Below are positions 54,603 to 61,511 of a stretch of DNA of 64,000 bases, in pieces. The stretch comes from Methylomicrobium lacus_A (GTDB taxonomy: Bacteria > Pseudomonadota > Gammaproteobacteria > Methylococcales > Methylomonadaceae): NCBI RefSeq assembly GCF_041897535.1, contig NZ_CP169217.1, positions 2,604,001-2,668,000 on the forward strand, read 5' to 3'. The stretch's first letter is position 1; every line of letters starts with the position of its first letter. The notes beneath the pieces were generated by a model. The model worked only from the letters and a program-made list of their open reading frames with translations. It made no database searches and had not been told where the DNA came from. Both the position numbers and the translations under genes were made by a program.

Positions 54603-57600
54603 TCACTCAAGCGCCAGCCGCGCCAATAACGCGGTTATGAACTCCAGCTTCTGCTCGGTCGTGTCAAATTTTTGGATGAAGCGGAGCTTGTCCGCGCCGT
54701 CGAATTTATAGACCTGCGCCTGGGTCTGAATCAACGTAATCAACTGCTCGGTGTTGATTTTCGGCTCCTTGGTAAAGACCAGACGCCCGCCGGCTGCATT
54801 CGCTTCGATCTTTTTGAGCCCCAGTTTTTGCGCGCCCTGTTTCAATTCGGTCACGCTGAACAGCGTTTTGACCGGTTCGGGCAGGAGGCCGAAGCGGTCG
54901 ATCATTTCGACTTGCAGGTCGCGCAACTCCTCGGGCGATTCGGCGCTGGCGATGCGTTTGTACAGCACCAGGCGCGCGTGGATGTCCGGCAGGTAGTCTT
55001 CCGGGATCAGCGCCGGCGATTGCAGATCGACTTCCGGGCCCATCTCGGCCGGCAGCTCCAGTTCCGGCTGCTTGCCCGATTTCAAGGCATTGACCGCGCG
55101 GTCGAGCAGCTCGGTGTAGAGGGTATAGCCGATTTCCTGAATCTGGCCGCTCTGTTCGTCGCCGAGCAATTCGCCCGCGCCGCGGATTTCGAGGTCGTGC
55201 GAGGACAGCATGAAGCCTGCGCCGAGGTCGCCGGAGGCTTCGATCGCTTCGAGCCGCTTCTGCGCGTCATTGGTCATCAGGGTTTTCGGCGGCACGATGA
55301 AATAGGCGTAGGCCCGATGATGCGAACGGCCGACGCGCCCGCGCAGTTGGTGCAGTTGCGCGAGGCCGAGTTTGTCGGCGCGGTTGATCAGGATCGTATT
55401 CGCGCTCGGAATGTCGATGCCGCTCTCGATGATCGTGGTGCTGAGCAGCAAATTGAAGCGCTGGTGATAAAAGTCGAGCATGATGCGTTCGAGGTCGCGC
55501 TCCGGCATCTGGCCGTGCGCGATCTCGATCCGCGCGTCGGGCACCAGTTTATGCAGCTCGCCGGCCATTTTTTCCATCGATTTGATGTCGTTGTGCAGGA
55601 AGAAAATCTGCCCGCCGCGCTTGATTTCGCGCAGGCACGCCTCCTGTACCAAGGCATCGACCCACTCGCTGATGAAGGTCTTGATCGCGTGGCGGTTCGG
55701 CGGCGGGCTCGCGATGATCGAAATGTCCCTGAGGCCCGACATCGCCATGTTCAGTGTCCGTGGGATCGGCGTCGCGGTCAAGGTCAGCAGGTCCAGTTCG
55801 TTGCGCAGCTTCTTGAAATGCTCTTTCTGATGCACGCCGAAACGGTGTTCCTCGTCGATGATGACCAGGCCGAGTGCCTTGTATTTGAGTTCCTTCGACA
55901 ACAGTTTGTGGGTGCCGATGATGATGTCGACGTGGCCTTCCGCGAGCGCGTCGCCGATTTCCTTCTGCTGTTTCGGCGTCACGAAGCGCGACATCACCTC
56001 GACGCGCACCGGCCAGTCCGCGAAGCGGTCGCGGAAGTTCTGATAATGCTGCTGCGCGAGCAGGGTGGTCGGCACCAACACCGCGACCTGCTTGCCGTCC
56101 TGCACCGCGATATAGGCCGCGCGCATCGCGACCTCGGTCTTGCCGAAGCCGACATCGCCGCAGATGACCCGGTCCATCGGCTGCGGGCTGAGCATGTCTT
56201 CCAGGATCGCCTCGATCGCGGTCTGCTGGTCCGGCGTTTCCTCGAACGGAAACGCGTCCGCGAAGGCCTGATAGTCTTTGTCTGCGACATGAAACTCGTG
56301 GCCTTTCTTGGCCGCGCGCTTCGCATAAATCTCCAGGAGTTCCGCCGCAACGTCGCGGATTTTCTCGATCGCCTTCTTCTTCGCCTTGCTCCATTGATCG
56401 CCGCCGAGCTTGTGCAGCGGCGCGGTTTCCGGGCTGACGCCGGTGTAGCGGCCGATCAGGTGCAAGGACGAGACCGGCACGTACAGCTTGTCGTTGTGCG
56501 CGTATTCGAGCGCCAGAAACTCGGCCGGAATGCCGCCTATATCCAGGGTCTGCAGCCCGAGATAACGGCCGACGCCGTGCTCCTGATGCACGACCGGCGA
56601 GCCGATCGTCAATTCATTCAGGTTGTTGACGATCTTTTCGAGTTCCTTGGCCGCCGCCGTTCGCCTTCTGCGCCGCTGCTGGGCCTTTTCGCCGGACAGC
56701 AGACTTTCGGCGATCACCGCGAGCTTCTGCCGTTCCAGCCACAGGCCCTGATCCATCGGCGCGACCGTGATGCAGAGGTTGTCCACTACCTCGACGAACT
56801 CGCGCCAGCCTTCGACCGCTTTCAGCCGGATCTTGAAGGTTTTTAACCTGTCGATCAGGCCTTCCCGGCGGCCGGCCGATTCGGCGACGAACAGGATCTT
56901 GCCGTCGAAGCCTTCGATGAACTGGCGCAGGCGCTGGGCGGGTTCTTTCAGCTTCGCATCGATCGTCAATTCGGGCAGCGGCGCGCAGTCGAAAGCGATC
57001 TGGCTGCCGGCCTGGTTCGCAGGTTCCCCCGCGCCGTTTTGCAGTTCGATCTGGGCGAACGCGGAAGCCCTGTGCTTCAGCTCGGCCGTGCTCAGGAACA
57101 GCAATTCCGGCTTCAATAACGGCCGATCGACATTGAAACGCCGCTGTTCGTAGCGTTCGCCGGCTTCCGCGGCAAAGGCGTCGGCCTGCGCATCCAGCGC
57201 CGACGGCAAGACGAAGACCGTGCCGGCGGGCAGGTAGTCGAACAAAGTGGCCGTGCGTTCGACGAACAAGGGCAGATAATATTCGACGCCGCCGGGCGCC
57301 AGGCCCTTGCTGACATCGTTATACAAGGTGTTTTTGGTCGAGGCGTCCGGGAAAAGGTCGCGGAAAGCCTGGCGGAAATGTTTGATCGCCGCGTCGGTAA
57401 ACGGAAATTCGCGCGCCGGAAACAGTTCGATCCGGTCGATCTTGTCCATCGATCGCTGGGTCTCCGGATCGAAGGTGCGGATCGACTCGATCTCGTCGTC
57501 GAACAGTTCGATCCGGTAGGGGGTCTTGCTACCCATCGGAAACAGATCGACGATTGAGCCGCGCACCGCGAATTCGGCATGCTGATACACCTGCGAGACG

Positions 57601-58076
57601 CACTGGTAGCCGACGCTTTCGAGCTTTGCCCGATTCAACTCCAGATTGAATGTCTCGCCGACACTCAACGCAAAACTGTGTGCGAGCACGTGCTCCCTCG
57701 GCGCGAGCCGGTGCATCAGCGTGGCGACCGAGACGATCAGTGCGCCGCGCTTGACCTGAGGCAGGAGGGCGAGCGTCTTCAGGCGCTCGGAGATGATCTC
57801 CGGCAGCGGCGAAAACACGTCGTAAGGCAGGGTTTCCCAGTCCGGAAAATGCAGAATCGGAATCCCGGTGCCGTGCAGGAAAAACGCCAGTTCGTGTTCG
57901 AGCCGCAATGCGGTGTGATTGTCGGCGGTTACGACCAGAAACAGGCGATTTTGCGCGTTGATCGCCGAAGCCAGCGCCAGCGCATCGGCGCAGCCGTGCA
58001 GGCCGTTCCAGCGCAATACGGCATCTTTGGATTCGGGAACCTGCGGTGAAAAAATCAAGGCGTTATCTTCGGCCAT
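54603..58076 (-). CDS. mfd: Transcription-repair coupling factor
   Basis: Displaces stalled RNA polymerase and recruits UvrA; 1157 residues. Domains in order are a UvrB-like N-terminal module (WNGLHGCADALALASAINAQ), the RNA-polymerase interaction domain with GSPVVHQEHGVGRYLGLQTL and the translocase. The translocase has Walker A CGDVGFGKTEVAMRAAY, motif II IIDEEHRFGVHQKEHFK and LLTLTATPIPRTLNMAM. The C-terminal autoinhibitory domain completes the protein. Length matches the family. It is convergent with cysH and upstream of nothing co-directional. Identification is secure. Confidence 0.97.
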   Translation of the reverse strand: MAEDNALIFSPQVPESKDAVLRWNGLHGCADALALASAINAQNRLFLVVTADNHTALRLEHELAFFLHGTGIPILHFPDWETLPYDVFSPLPEIISERLKTLALLPQVKRGALIVSVATLMHRLAPREHVLAHSFALSVGETFNLELNRAKLESVGYQCVSQVYQHAEFAVRGSIVDLFPMGSKTPYRIELFDDEIESIRTFDPETQRSMDKIDRIELFPAREFPFTDAAIKHFRQAFRDLFPDASTKNTLYNDVSKGLAPGGVEYYLPLFVERTATLFDYLPAGTVFVLPSALDAQADAFAAEAGERYEQRRFNVDRPLLKPELLFLSTAELKHRASAFAQIELQNGAGEPANQAGSQIAFDCAPLPELTIDAKLKEPAQRLRQFIEGFDGKILFVAESAGRREGLIDRLKTFKIRLKAVEGWREFVEVVDNLCITVAPMDQGLWLERQKLAVIAESLLSGEKAQQRRRRRTAAAKELEKIVNNLNELTIGSPVVHQEHGVGRYLGLQTLDIGGIPAEFLALEYAHNDKLYVPVSSLHLIGRYTGVSPETAPLHKLGGDQWSKAKKKAIEKIRDVAAELLEIYAKRAAKKGHEFHVADKDYQAFADAFPFEETPDQQTAIEAILEDMLSPQPMDRVICGDVGFGKTEVAMRAAYIAVQDGKQVAVLVPTTLLAQQHYQNFRDRFADWPVRVEVMSRFVTPKQQKEIGDALAEGHVDIIIGTHKLLSKELKYKALGLVIIDEEHRFGVHQKEHFKKLRNELDLLTLTATPIPRTLNMAMSGLRDISIIASPPPNRHAIKTFISEWVDALVQEACLREIKRGGQIFFLHNDIKSMEKMAGELHKLVPDARIEIAHGQMPERDLERIMLDFYHQRFNLLLSTTIIESGIDIPSANTILINRADKLGLAQLHQLRGRVGRSHHRAYAYFIVPPKTLMTNDAQKRLEAIEASGDLGAGFMLSSHDLEIRGAGELLGDEQSGQIQEIGYTLYTELLDRAVNALKSGKQPELELPAEMGPEVDLQSPALIPEDYLPDIHARLVLYKRIASAESPEELRDLQVEMIDRFGLLPEPVKTLFSVTELKQGAQKLGLKKIEANAAGGRLVFTKEPKINTEQLITLIQTQAQVYKFDGADKLRFIQKFDTTEQKLEFITALLARLALE

Positions 58077-58248
58077 GCTGGGTTATCAGGGATGTTTGCT
58101 ACGCGAATCGCGGATTAAAAGATGGCGATAGTTTAACACTTTGACCGCGGGGATGCCGGGGCGGATCGCTCGAACGGGTGCCGGCATTGTAAGGATGGCG
58201 GCAGCTATTGTTAATAAACAAGAAACTATTAATTAACCAGTTTCAATA

Positions 58249-58277
58249 TTGTAAACGCCCGATAGCGACCCTATACT
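58249..58277 (+). promoter_or_regulatory. Near-consensus sigma-70 promoter
   Basis: The -35 box TTGTAA (58249-58254) and the -10 box TATACT (58272-58277) are separated by exactly 17 bases. The first transcribed base would lie near 58284, about 45 bases before a small gene's start codon. Confidence 0.7.
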
Positions 58278-58311
58278 GTAGTTGTGAAAATTTTCATTTA
58301 TTATCAACTAC
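58278..58311 (+). promoter_or_regulatory. Inverted repeat overlapping the start and leader of the small membrane-protein gene
   Basis: The outer arms gtagttg / caactac (7 bp; 58278-58284 and 58305-58311) frame an inner dyad tgaaaa / ttttca. It spans the likely transcription start and the leader, so it could be an operator or an RNA hairpin next to the AGGAG ribosome site (58316 region). Confidence 0.6.
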
Positions 58312-58329
58312 ATCTTAGGAGTCAATACC

Positions 58330-58482
58330 ATGTCTTATGCTAAACGCGACATCATCATCGGCCTGATGTTCATCACCGGGCTTGCCGGCTTCATCTCGGG
58401 CGAATTCATCTTTTCGAATATCTTTTTCGCCACCGCCGCGATCTACACGAACATGTTCCTGAGCCGCAGAACCCACGGTTAA
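58330..58482 (+). CDS. 50-residue small membrane protein
   Basis: A short gene giving a 50-residue protein starting MSYAKRDIIIGLMFITGLAG and ending NMFLSRRTHG. The middle is hydrophobic and holds one long or two short membrane segments (RDIIIGLMFITGLAGFISG and FIFSNIFFATAAIYTNMF). Its charge pattern puts basic residues at both ends. A clear promoter lies upstream, AGGAG lies 8-13 bases before the ATG, and a 9-bp hairpin follows the stop. Codon use matches the neighbours. I do not recognise a family. It is not on the strand of either neighbour, mfd or rlmG. Confidence 0.7.
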   Translation: MSYAKRDIIIGLMFITGLAGFISGEFIFSNIFFATAAIYTNMFLSRRTHG

Positions 58483-58514
58483 GGGATGTTCCATGTTTAA
58501 CCCTTCCACTCCAA

Positions 58515-58544
58515 CCCGCGTCGCAGCTTCAGCTTCGACGCGGG
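58515..58544. terminator. Hairpin downstream of the small membrane-protein gene
   Basis: A perfect 9-bp stem (cccgcgtcg / cgacgcggg) with a 12-base loop lies 32 bases after the stop and before the convergent rlmG end. It is followed by ccttccccc rather than T, so efficiency is uncertain. Confidence 0.55.
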
Positions 58545-58586
58545 CCTTCCCCCGCTAAGTTCCATCTCGTCCCGATCTTTTTCCTT

Positions 58587-59720
58587 TTAGCGTTTTTTCC
58601 GGGTCTTGTGAATCACGAACTTCGGATTTGCCGCGACCACCGCACACCCTCCAAACAACCGTTCCAGCGTCTGATGATAGTGAAGATGCCGGTTGCCGAT
58701 TACCCAGAATTCGCCGTCCCGACGCAGTACCCGCCTGGCATCCTTGAATAGGCTGAGCGCAATCTGGTCGCCTTGCAGATATTGCTGATGAAAAGGCGGA
58801 TTGCACAGGATCAGATCGGCCGATTCGGACTCGAATGCCTTCAAGCCGTCACCCACCTGAAACGTCGCTTTGCGATCATTGCCGAATGCGGCTGCGAAAT
58901 TTTCCTTGGCCGAGGCGACCGCCATGTACGATTCGTCGACGAAATGCACAGTGGCTTCGGGATTCTTTTGAGCCGCGATCAAGCCGACCACGCCGTTGCC
59001 GCAGCCGAGATCGACGATTTCGCACGGGCCAAGTCCTGAAGGCAGGTGTTCGAGGAAGAAGCGCGTGCCGATGTCCAGGCTGTCCCGCGAGAATACATTC
59101 GCGTGATTGACGATCCAGAAATCGGTGTTTTCGAGCCGGTAGCGTACCGGATACGGACTGGGCGGCGGGTTTTCGAGTGCTATCGCCTGCGCGAAGATCA
59201 GTTTGGCTTTTTTGCGGGCCAAAGCGGTCGTGGTCGGGCCGAGCAGGCGCTCGACCGTCTGCCAGACCGAGGCCGGCAGCATCTTGACCATGCCGGCCAG
59301 GATGATTTGCGCGTCCGGCCGTAAATGGCCGCGCAGGCTGATCAGCTGGTGCTCCAAGAGGCCGAGCGTCTTCGGGACCTTGATCAGCACCAGATCGTAA
59401 GCCTCCGGCAGCGTTTCGAGGCTGTGCAGGAGGCGGATGGCGTCCTGGGTTTTGCCGTTTCGCTCCAGATTGATTTGGGTCGCCTGCCGCGACAGGAAGG
59501 AGTCAGACACCGCATCGGGGCGATGGTCGCTCAAGGCAAGCGCGAGCGTCCCGAAGCTGTCGTTCATGATCAAAACCCGGCTATCCGGCTGCGGCAAACC
59601 CTGCTCGGCAAGATGGGTCAACAGATACTCGTCTGCCGCGTCGAAAGGCTGCAACAGCTCGTTGCGGCGCAGCGGCAGACGGATCAGATCGAAAGCGCCC
59701 TGGGGGGCAATCAACTGCAT
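58587..59720 (-). CDS. rlmG: 23S rRNA (guanine-N2) methyltransferase RlmG
   Basis: Methylates G1835 of 23S rRNA using SAM; 377 residues, the family's usual length. There are two methyltransferase-like halves. The N-terminal half is degenerate. The C-terminal half has the SAM loop EIVDLGCGNGVVGL and the catalytic ILCNPPFHQQY (NPPF) motif. These features and the pair of domains separate it from single-domain enzymes. RsmC is a related alternative, but sequence and length fit RlmG better. The efpL-type gene lies 13 bp upstream on the same strand, so the two may form an operon of translation functions. Confidence 0.88.
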   Translation of the reverse strand: MQLIAPQGAFDLIRLPLRRNELLQPFDAADEYLLTHLAEQGLPQPDSRVLIMNDSFGTLALALSDHRPDAVSDSFLSRQATQINLERNGKTQDAIRLLHSLETLPEAYDLVLIKVPKTLGLLEHQLISLRGHLRPDAQIILAGMVKMLPASVWQTVERLLGPTTTALARKKAKLIFAQAIALENPPPSPYPVRYRLENTDFWIVNHANVFSRDSLDIGTRFFLEHLPSGLGPCEIVDLGCGNGVVGLIAAQKNPEATVHFVDESYMAVASAKENFAAAFGNDRKATFQVGDGLKAFESESADLILCNPPFHQQYLQGDQIALSLFKDARRVLRRDGEFWVIGNRHLHYHQTLERLFGGCAVVAANPKFVIHKTRKKR

Positions 59721-59733
59721 GAGGAGTCTAGTC

Positions 59734-60300
59734 TCAAGCGCGCGACATGAATTTTCCGGTTTCGGTATTCACCTTGACCGACTCGCCGGTTTCGATGTAT
59801 TCGGGCACCTGCACTTCGAGACCGGTATGCAGTTTCGCGGTCTTGGTCCGGCTCGACGCGGTCGCGCCCTTGATCGCGGGCGGCGTCTCGACGATTGTAA
59901 ACACGACCGACGACGGCAGCTCGATGCCGATCAGCTCGTCATCGACCAGCAGCGCCACGATGCCTTCCAGCCCGTCGGTCAAATATTCGACCTTGCCTTC
60001 CAGATCGTCGCTGTTCAGGCTGTATTGGCTGTAGTCTTCCTGGTTCATGAAGATGAAATTGTCGCCGTCCTGATACGAAAACTGCACTTTCGCGCGCACG
60101 CAGTCGGCGTCCTTGAAAGCATCGTCGCCTTTCAGCGTCTCGTCGAGCTTTTGCCCGGTCTTCAGGTTGTTGAAGCGGACCTTGTACAGGGTCGAAGCGC
60201 CGCGCGACGACGGGTTGCGAACCTCGACCTGTTTGACCACATGCGGGGCGCCGTTGATCTCGACGACCATGCCTTTTTTTAACTCACTCGCCTTAGCCAC
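59734..60300 (-). CDS. efpL: Elongation factor P-like protein (EfpL/YeiP type)
   Basis: A 188-residue translation factor that relieves ribosome stalling at proline-rich or other difficult sequences. Domain I has KKGMVVEINGAPHVVKQVEV and the tip loop NPSSRGASTLYKVRFNNL. The tip residue is Arg33, not the modified lysine of EF-P, and the loop SSRGA matches the YeiP/EfpL group. Domains II and III follow, with IKGATASSRTKTAKLHTGLE and VQVPEYIETGESV. A classical EF-P would be expected elsewhere in the genome. It lies between rlmG and a secreted-protein gene on the same strand, 15 bp from the latter. Confidence 0.88.
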   Translation of the reverse strand: MAKASELKKGMVVEINGAPHVVKQVEVRNPSSRGASTLYKVRFNNLKTGQKLDETLKGDDAFKDADCVRAKVQFSYQDGDNFIFMNQEDYSQYSLNSDDLEGKVEYLTDGLEGIVALLVDDELIGIELPSSVVFTIVETPPAIKGATASSRTKTAKLHTGLEVQVPEYIETGESVKVNTETGKFMSRA

Positions 60301-60315
60301 GTACAGTCTCCTGGG

Positions 60316-60888
60316 TCATTTTTGGCTTCTTGCTCTAAGTATCTGGGCTTTAATGGCTTGGCCCATGCCTTCAAGTTTTCCGGAGAGCAAAACCCTCCAG
60401 CTGTCTTGATACGGCTTGAGGCTCACGACCTCCAACTCCGTCATGCTGAAATCTTGGGTCCCCGCACTATGCCGGGTGACCAGATGGACGACATCGCCCT
60501 CCTTGACCGAGCCGAGAATTTTGATGTCTCCGAAAGAAATATTCATGCTTTTTGCCTGCGCCTCAGAAATTTTCATGAAGCCGCGCATGAAGTCGGCAGG
60601 CGGCATGATCTTGACCGATGCGCTGGTGGCATTTTTGCCGTATAGAGCTTGAATGACCTCGGCTTTGGCCTTCTCTTCACCCGCCTCGAAGATCGGCAAG
60701 AGCATTTGCTTGAAGCGTAACAGTTCGTCAGGGTGAATAAAATCGACGGACGCCGTGGCGCCTTGTTGTTTGATGGCCGTGAAATATTTTTCGCAAAGCT
60801 GCTCGGGCGTTTCAGCCGCCGCGGAGCTCCATGAGGCGTACCAGAGACTGCTTATGGTCAAAATGATGGCGAAGGTATTTTTTTTCAT
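60316..60888 (-). CDS. Exported protein of unknown function
   Basis: A 190-residue protein with a signal peptide (FAIILTISSLWYASWSSAAA). The mature part (about 165 residues) has helix-rich segments (TPEQLCEKYFTAIKQQGATA) then strands (DVVHLVTRHSAGT, TELEVVSLKPYQDSWRVLL). The final half resembles the NTF2-like folds seen in small periplasmic proteins, where a substrate-binding cone is lined by strands; this is only a resemblance. No family is recognised. It is probably co-transcribed with efpL and rlmG, since the gaps are 15 and 13 bp. Confidence 0.6.
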   Translation of the reverse strand: MKKNTFAIILTISSLWYASWSSAAAETPEQLCEKYFTAIKQQGATASVDFIHPDELLRFKQMLLPIFEAGEEKAKAEVIQALYGKNATSASVKIMPPADFMRGFMKISEAQAKSMNISFGDIKILGSVKEGDVVHLVTRHSAGTQDFSMTELEVVSLKPYQDSWRVLLSGKLEGMGQAIKAQILRARSQK

Positions 60889-60898
60889 GGTGTCTAAC

Positions 60899-61351
60899 CT
60901 AAATGTCGTTGATAGTGGGAATTCGAATGGCTAACAAATCGCAGGGCGTATGATGCAGCACGCCGTTCGCGGTCGAGCCCAGCAGCAAGGCCAGGCCGTG
61001 CCGCTCGTGCGTTCCGACCACGATCAAATCGGCCGCAATGGTTTCGGCGAGGCCCACGATTTCGTCTTGCGGCACGCCCCAAATCAGCCAGAGATCGGAT
61101 GGATCGACGCCGAGGTCGGCGCCCAACGCCAAGAGTTTGGCGCGCTCGGCTTCCAGGAGATCGTATTCGGAGGGCGCATCGACCGGAATGCGGGCGCCGT
61201 AAGGAGTGTCCGGCATCGGAATGTCGTCGAGCACATGCAGGAGGCTCAATCTCGCCTGAAAGGCGCGGGCGAGAGACCTCGCGCGAGCGGCGACCGTTTC
61301 GCCGGCTTCCGAAAAATCAGCGGTCAAAAGAATGTGGCGATAGGCCGTCAT
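60899..61351 (-). CDS. Universal stress protein (UspA family)
   Basis: A 150-residue protein with the UspA fold. It begins TAYRHILLTADFSEAGETVA and ends with a nucleotide-binding loop VVGTHERHGLALLLGSTANG followed by VLHHTPCDLLAIR. The G-2x-G-9x-G(S/T) motif is complete, so ATP binding is likely. Usp proteins help cells survive stress and stationary phase by unclear means. It lies 10 bp upstream of the exported-protein gene on the same strand and is divergent from the large gene at the window end. Confidence 0.9.
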   Translation of the reverse strand: MTAYRHILLTADFSEAGETVAARARSLARAFQARLSLLHVLDDIPMPDTPYGARIPVDAPSEYDLLEAERAKLLALGADLGVDPSDLWLIWGVPQDEIVGLAETIAADLIVVGTHERHGLALLLGSTANGVLHHTPCDLLAIRIPTINDI

Positions 61352-61414
61352 GGTGGCGTCGTTGATTGAAAGTATGAACCGAGTATTTTAGCAAATTAAT
61401 CGCGAATATTGAGG

Positions 61415-61426
61415 AAACGATCGTTT
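61415..61426. promoter_or_regulatory. Perfect 12-bp palindrome in a divergent intergenic region
   Basis: aaacgatcgttt lies in the 160-bp gap between the divergent usp and large membrane-protein genes. It is a candidate operator for one or both genes, based on symmetry and position only. Confidence 0.35.
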
Positions 61427-61511
61427 TTCCGGCGTCCAAGCGTGCGCGTTAGAAATTTTGCAGACTTCCAAGTAAGATAGCATCACAAGATCACTCCATT
61501 GGGGAACCCTC

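Noticed and set aside
58315..58509. Minus-strand 64-codon frame
   Set aside because: It is antisense to the 50-residue gene, which has a promoter and ribosome site on the plus strand.
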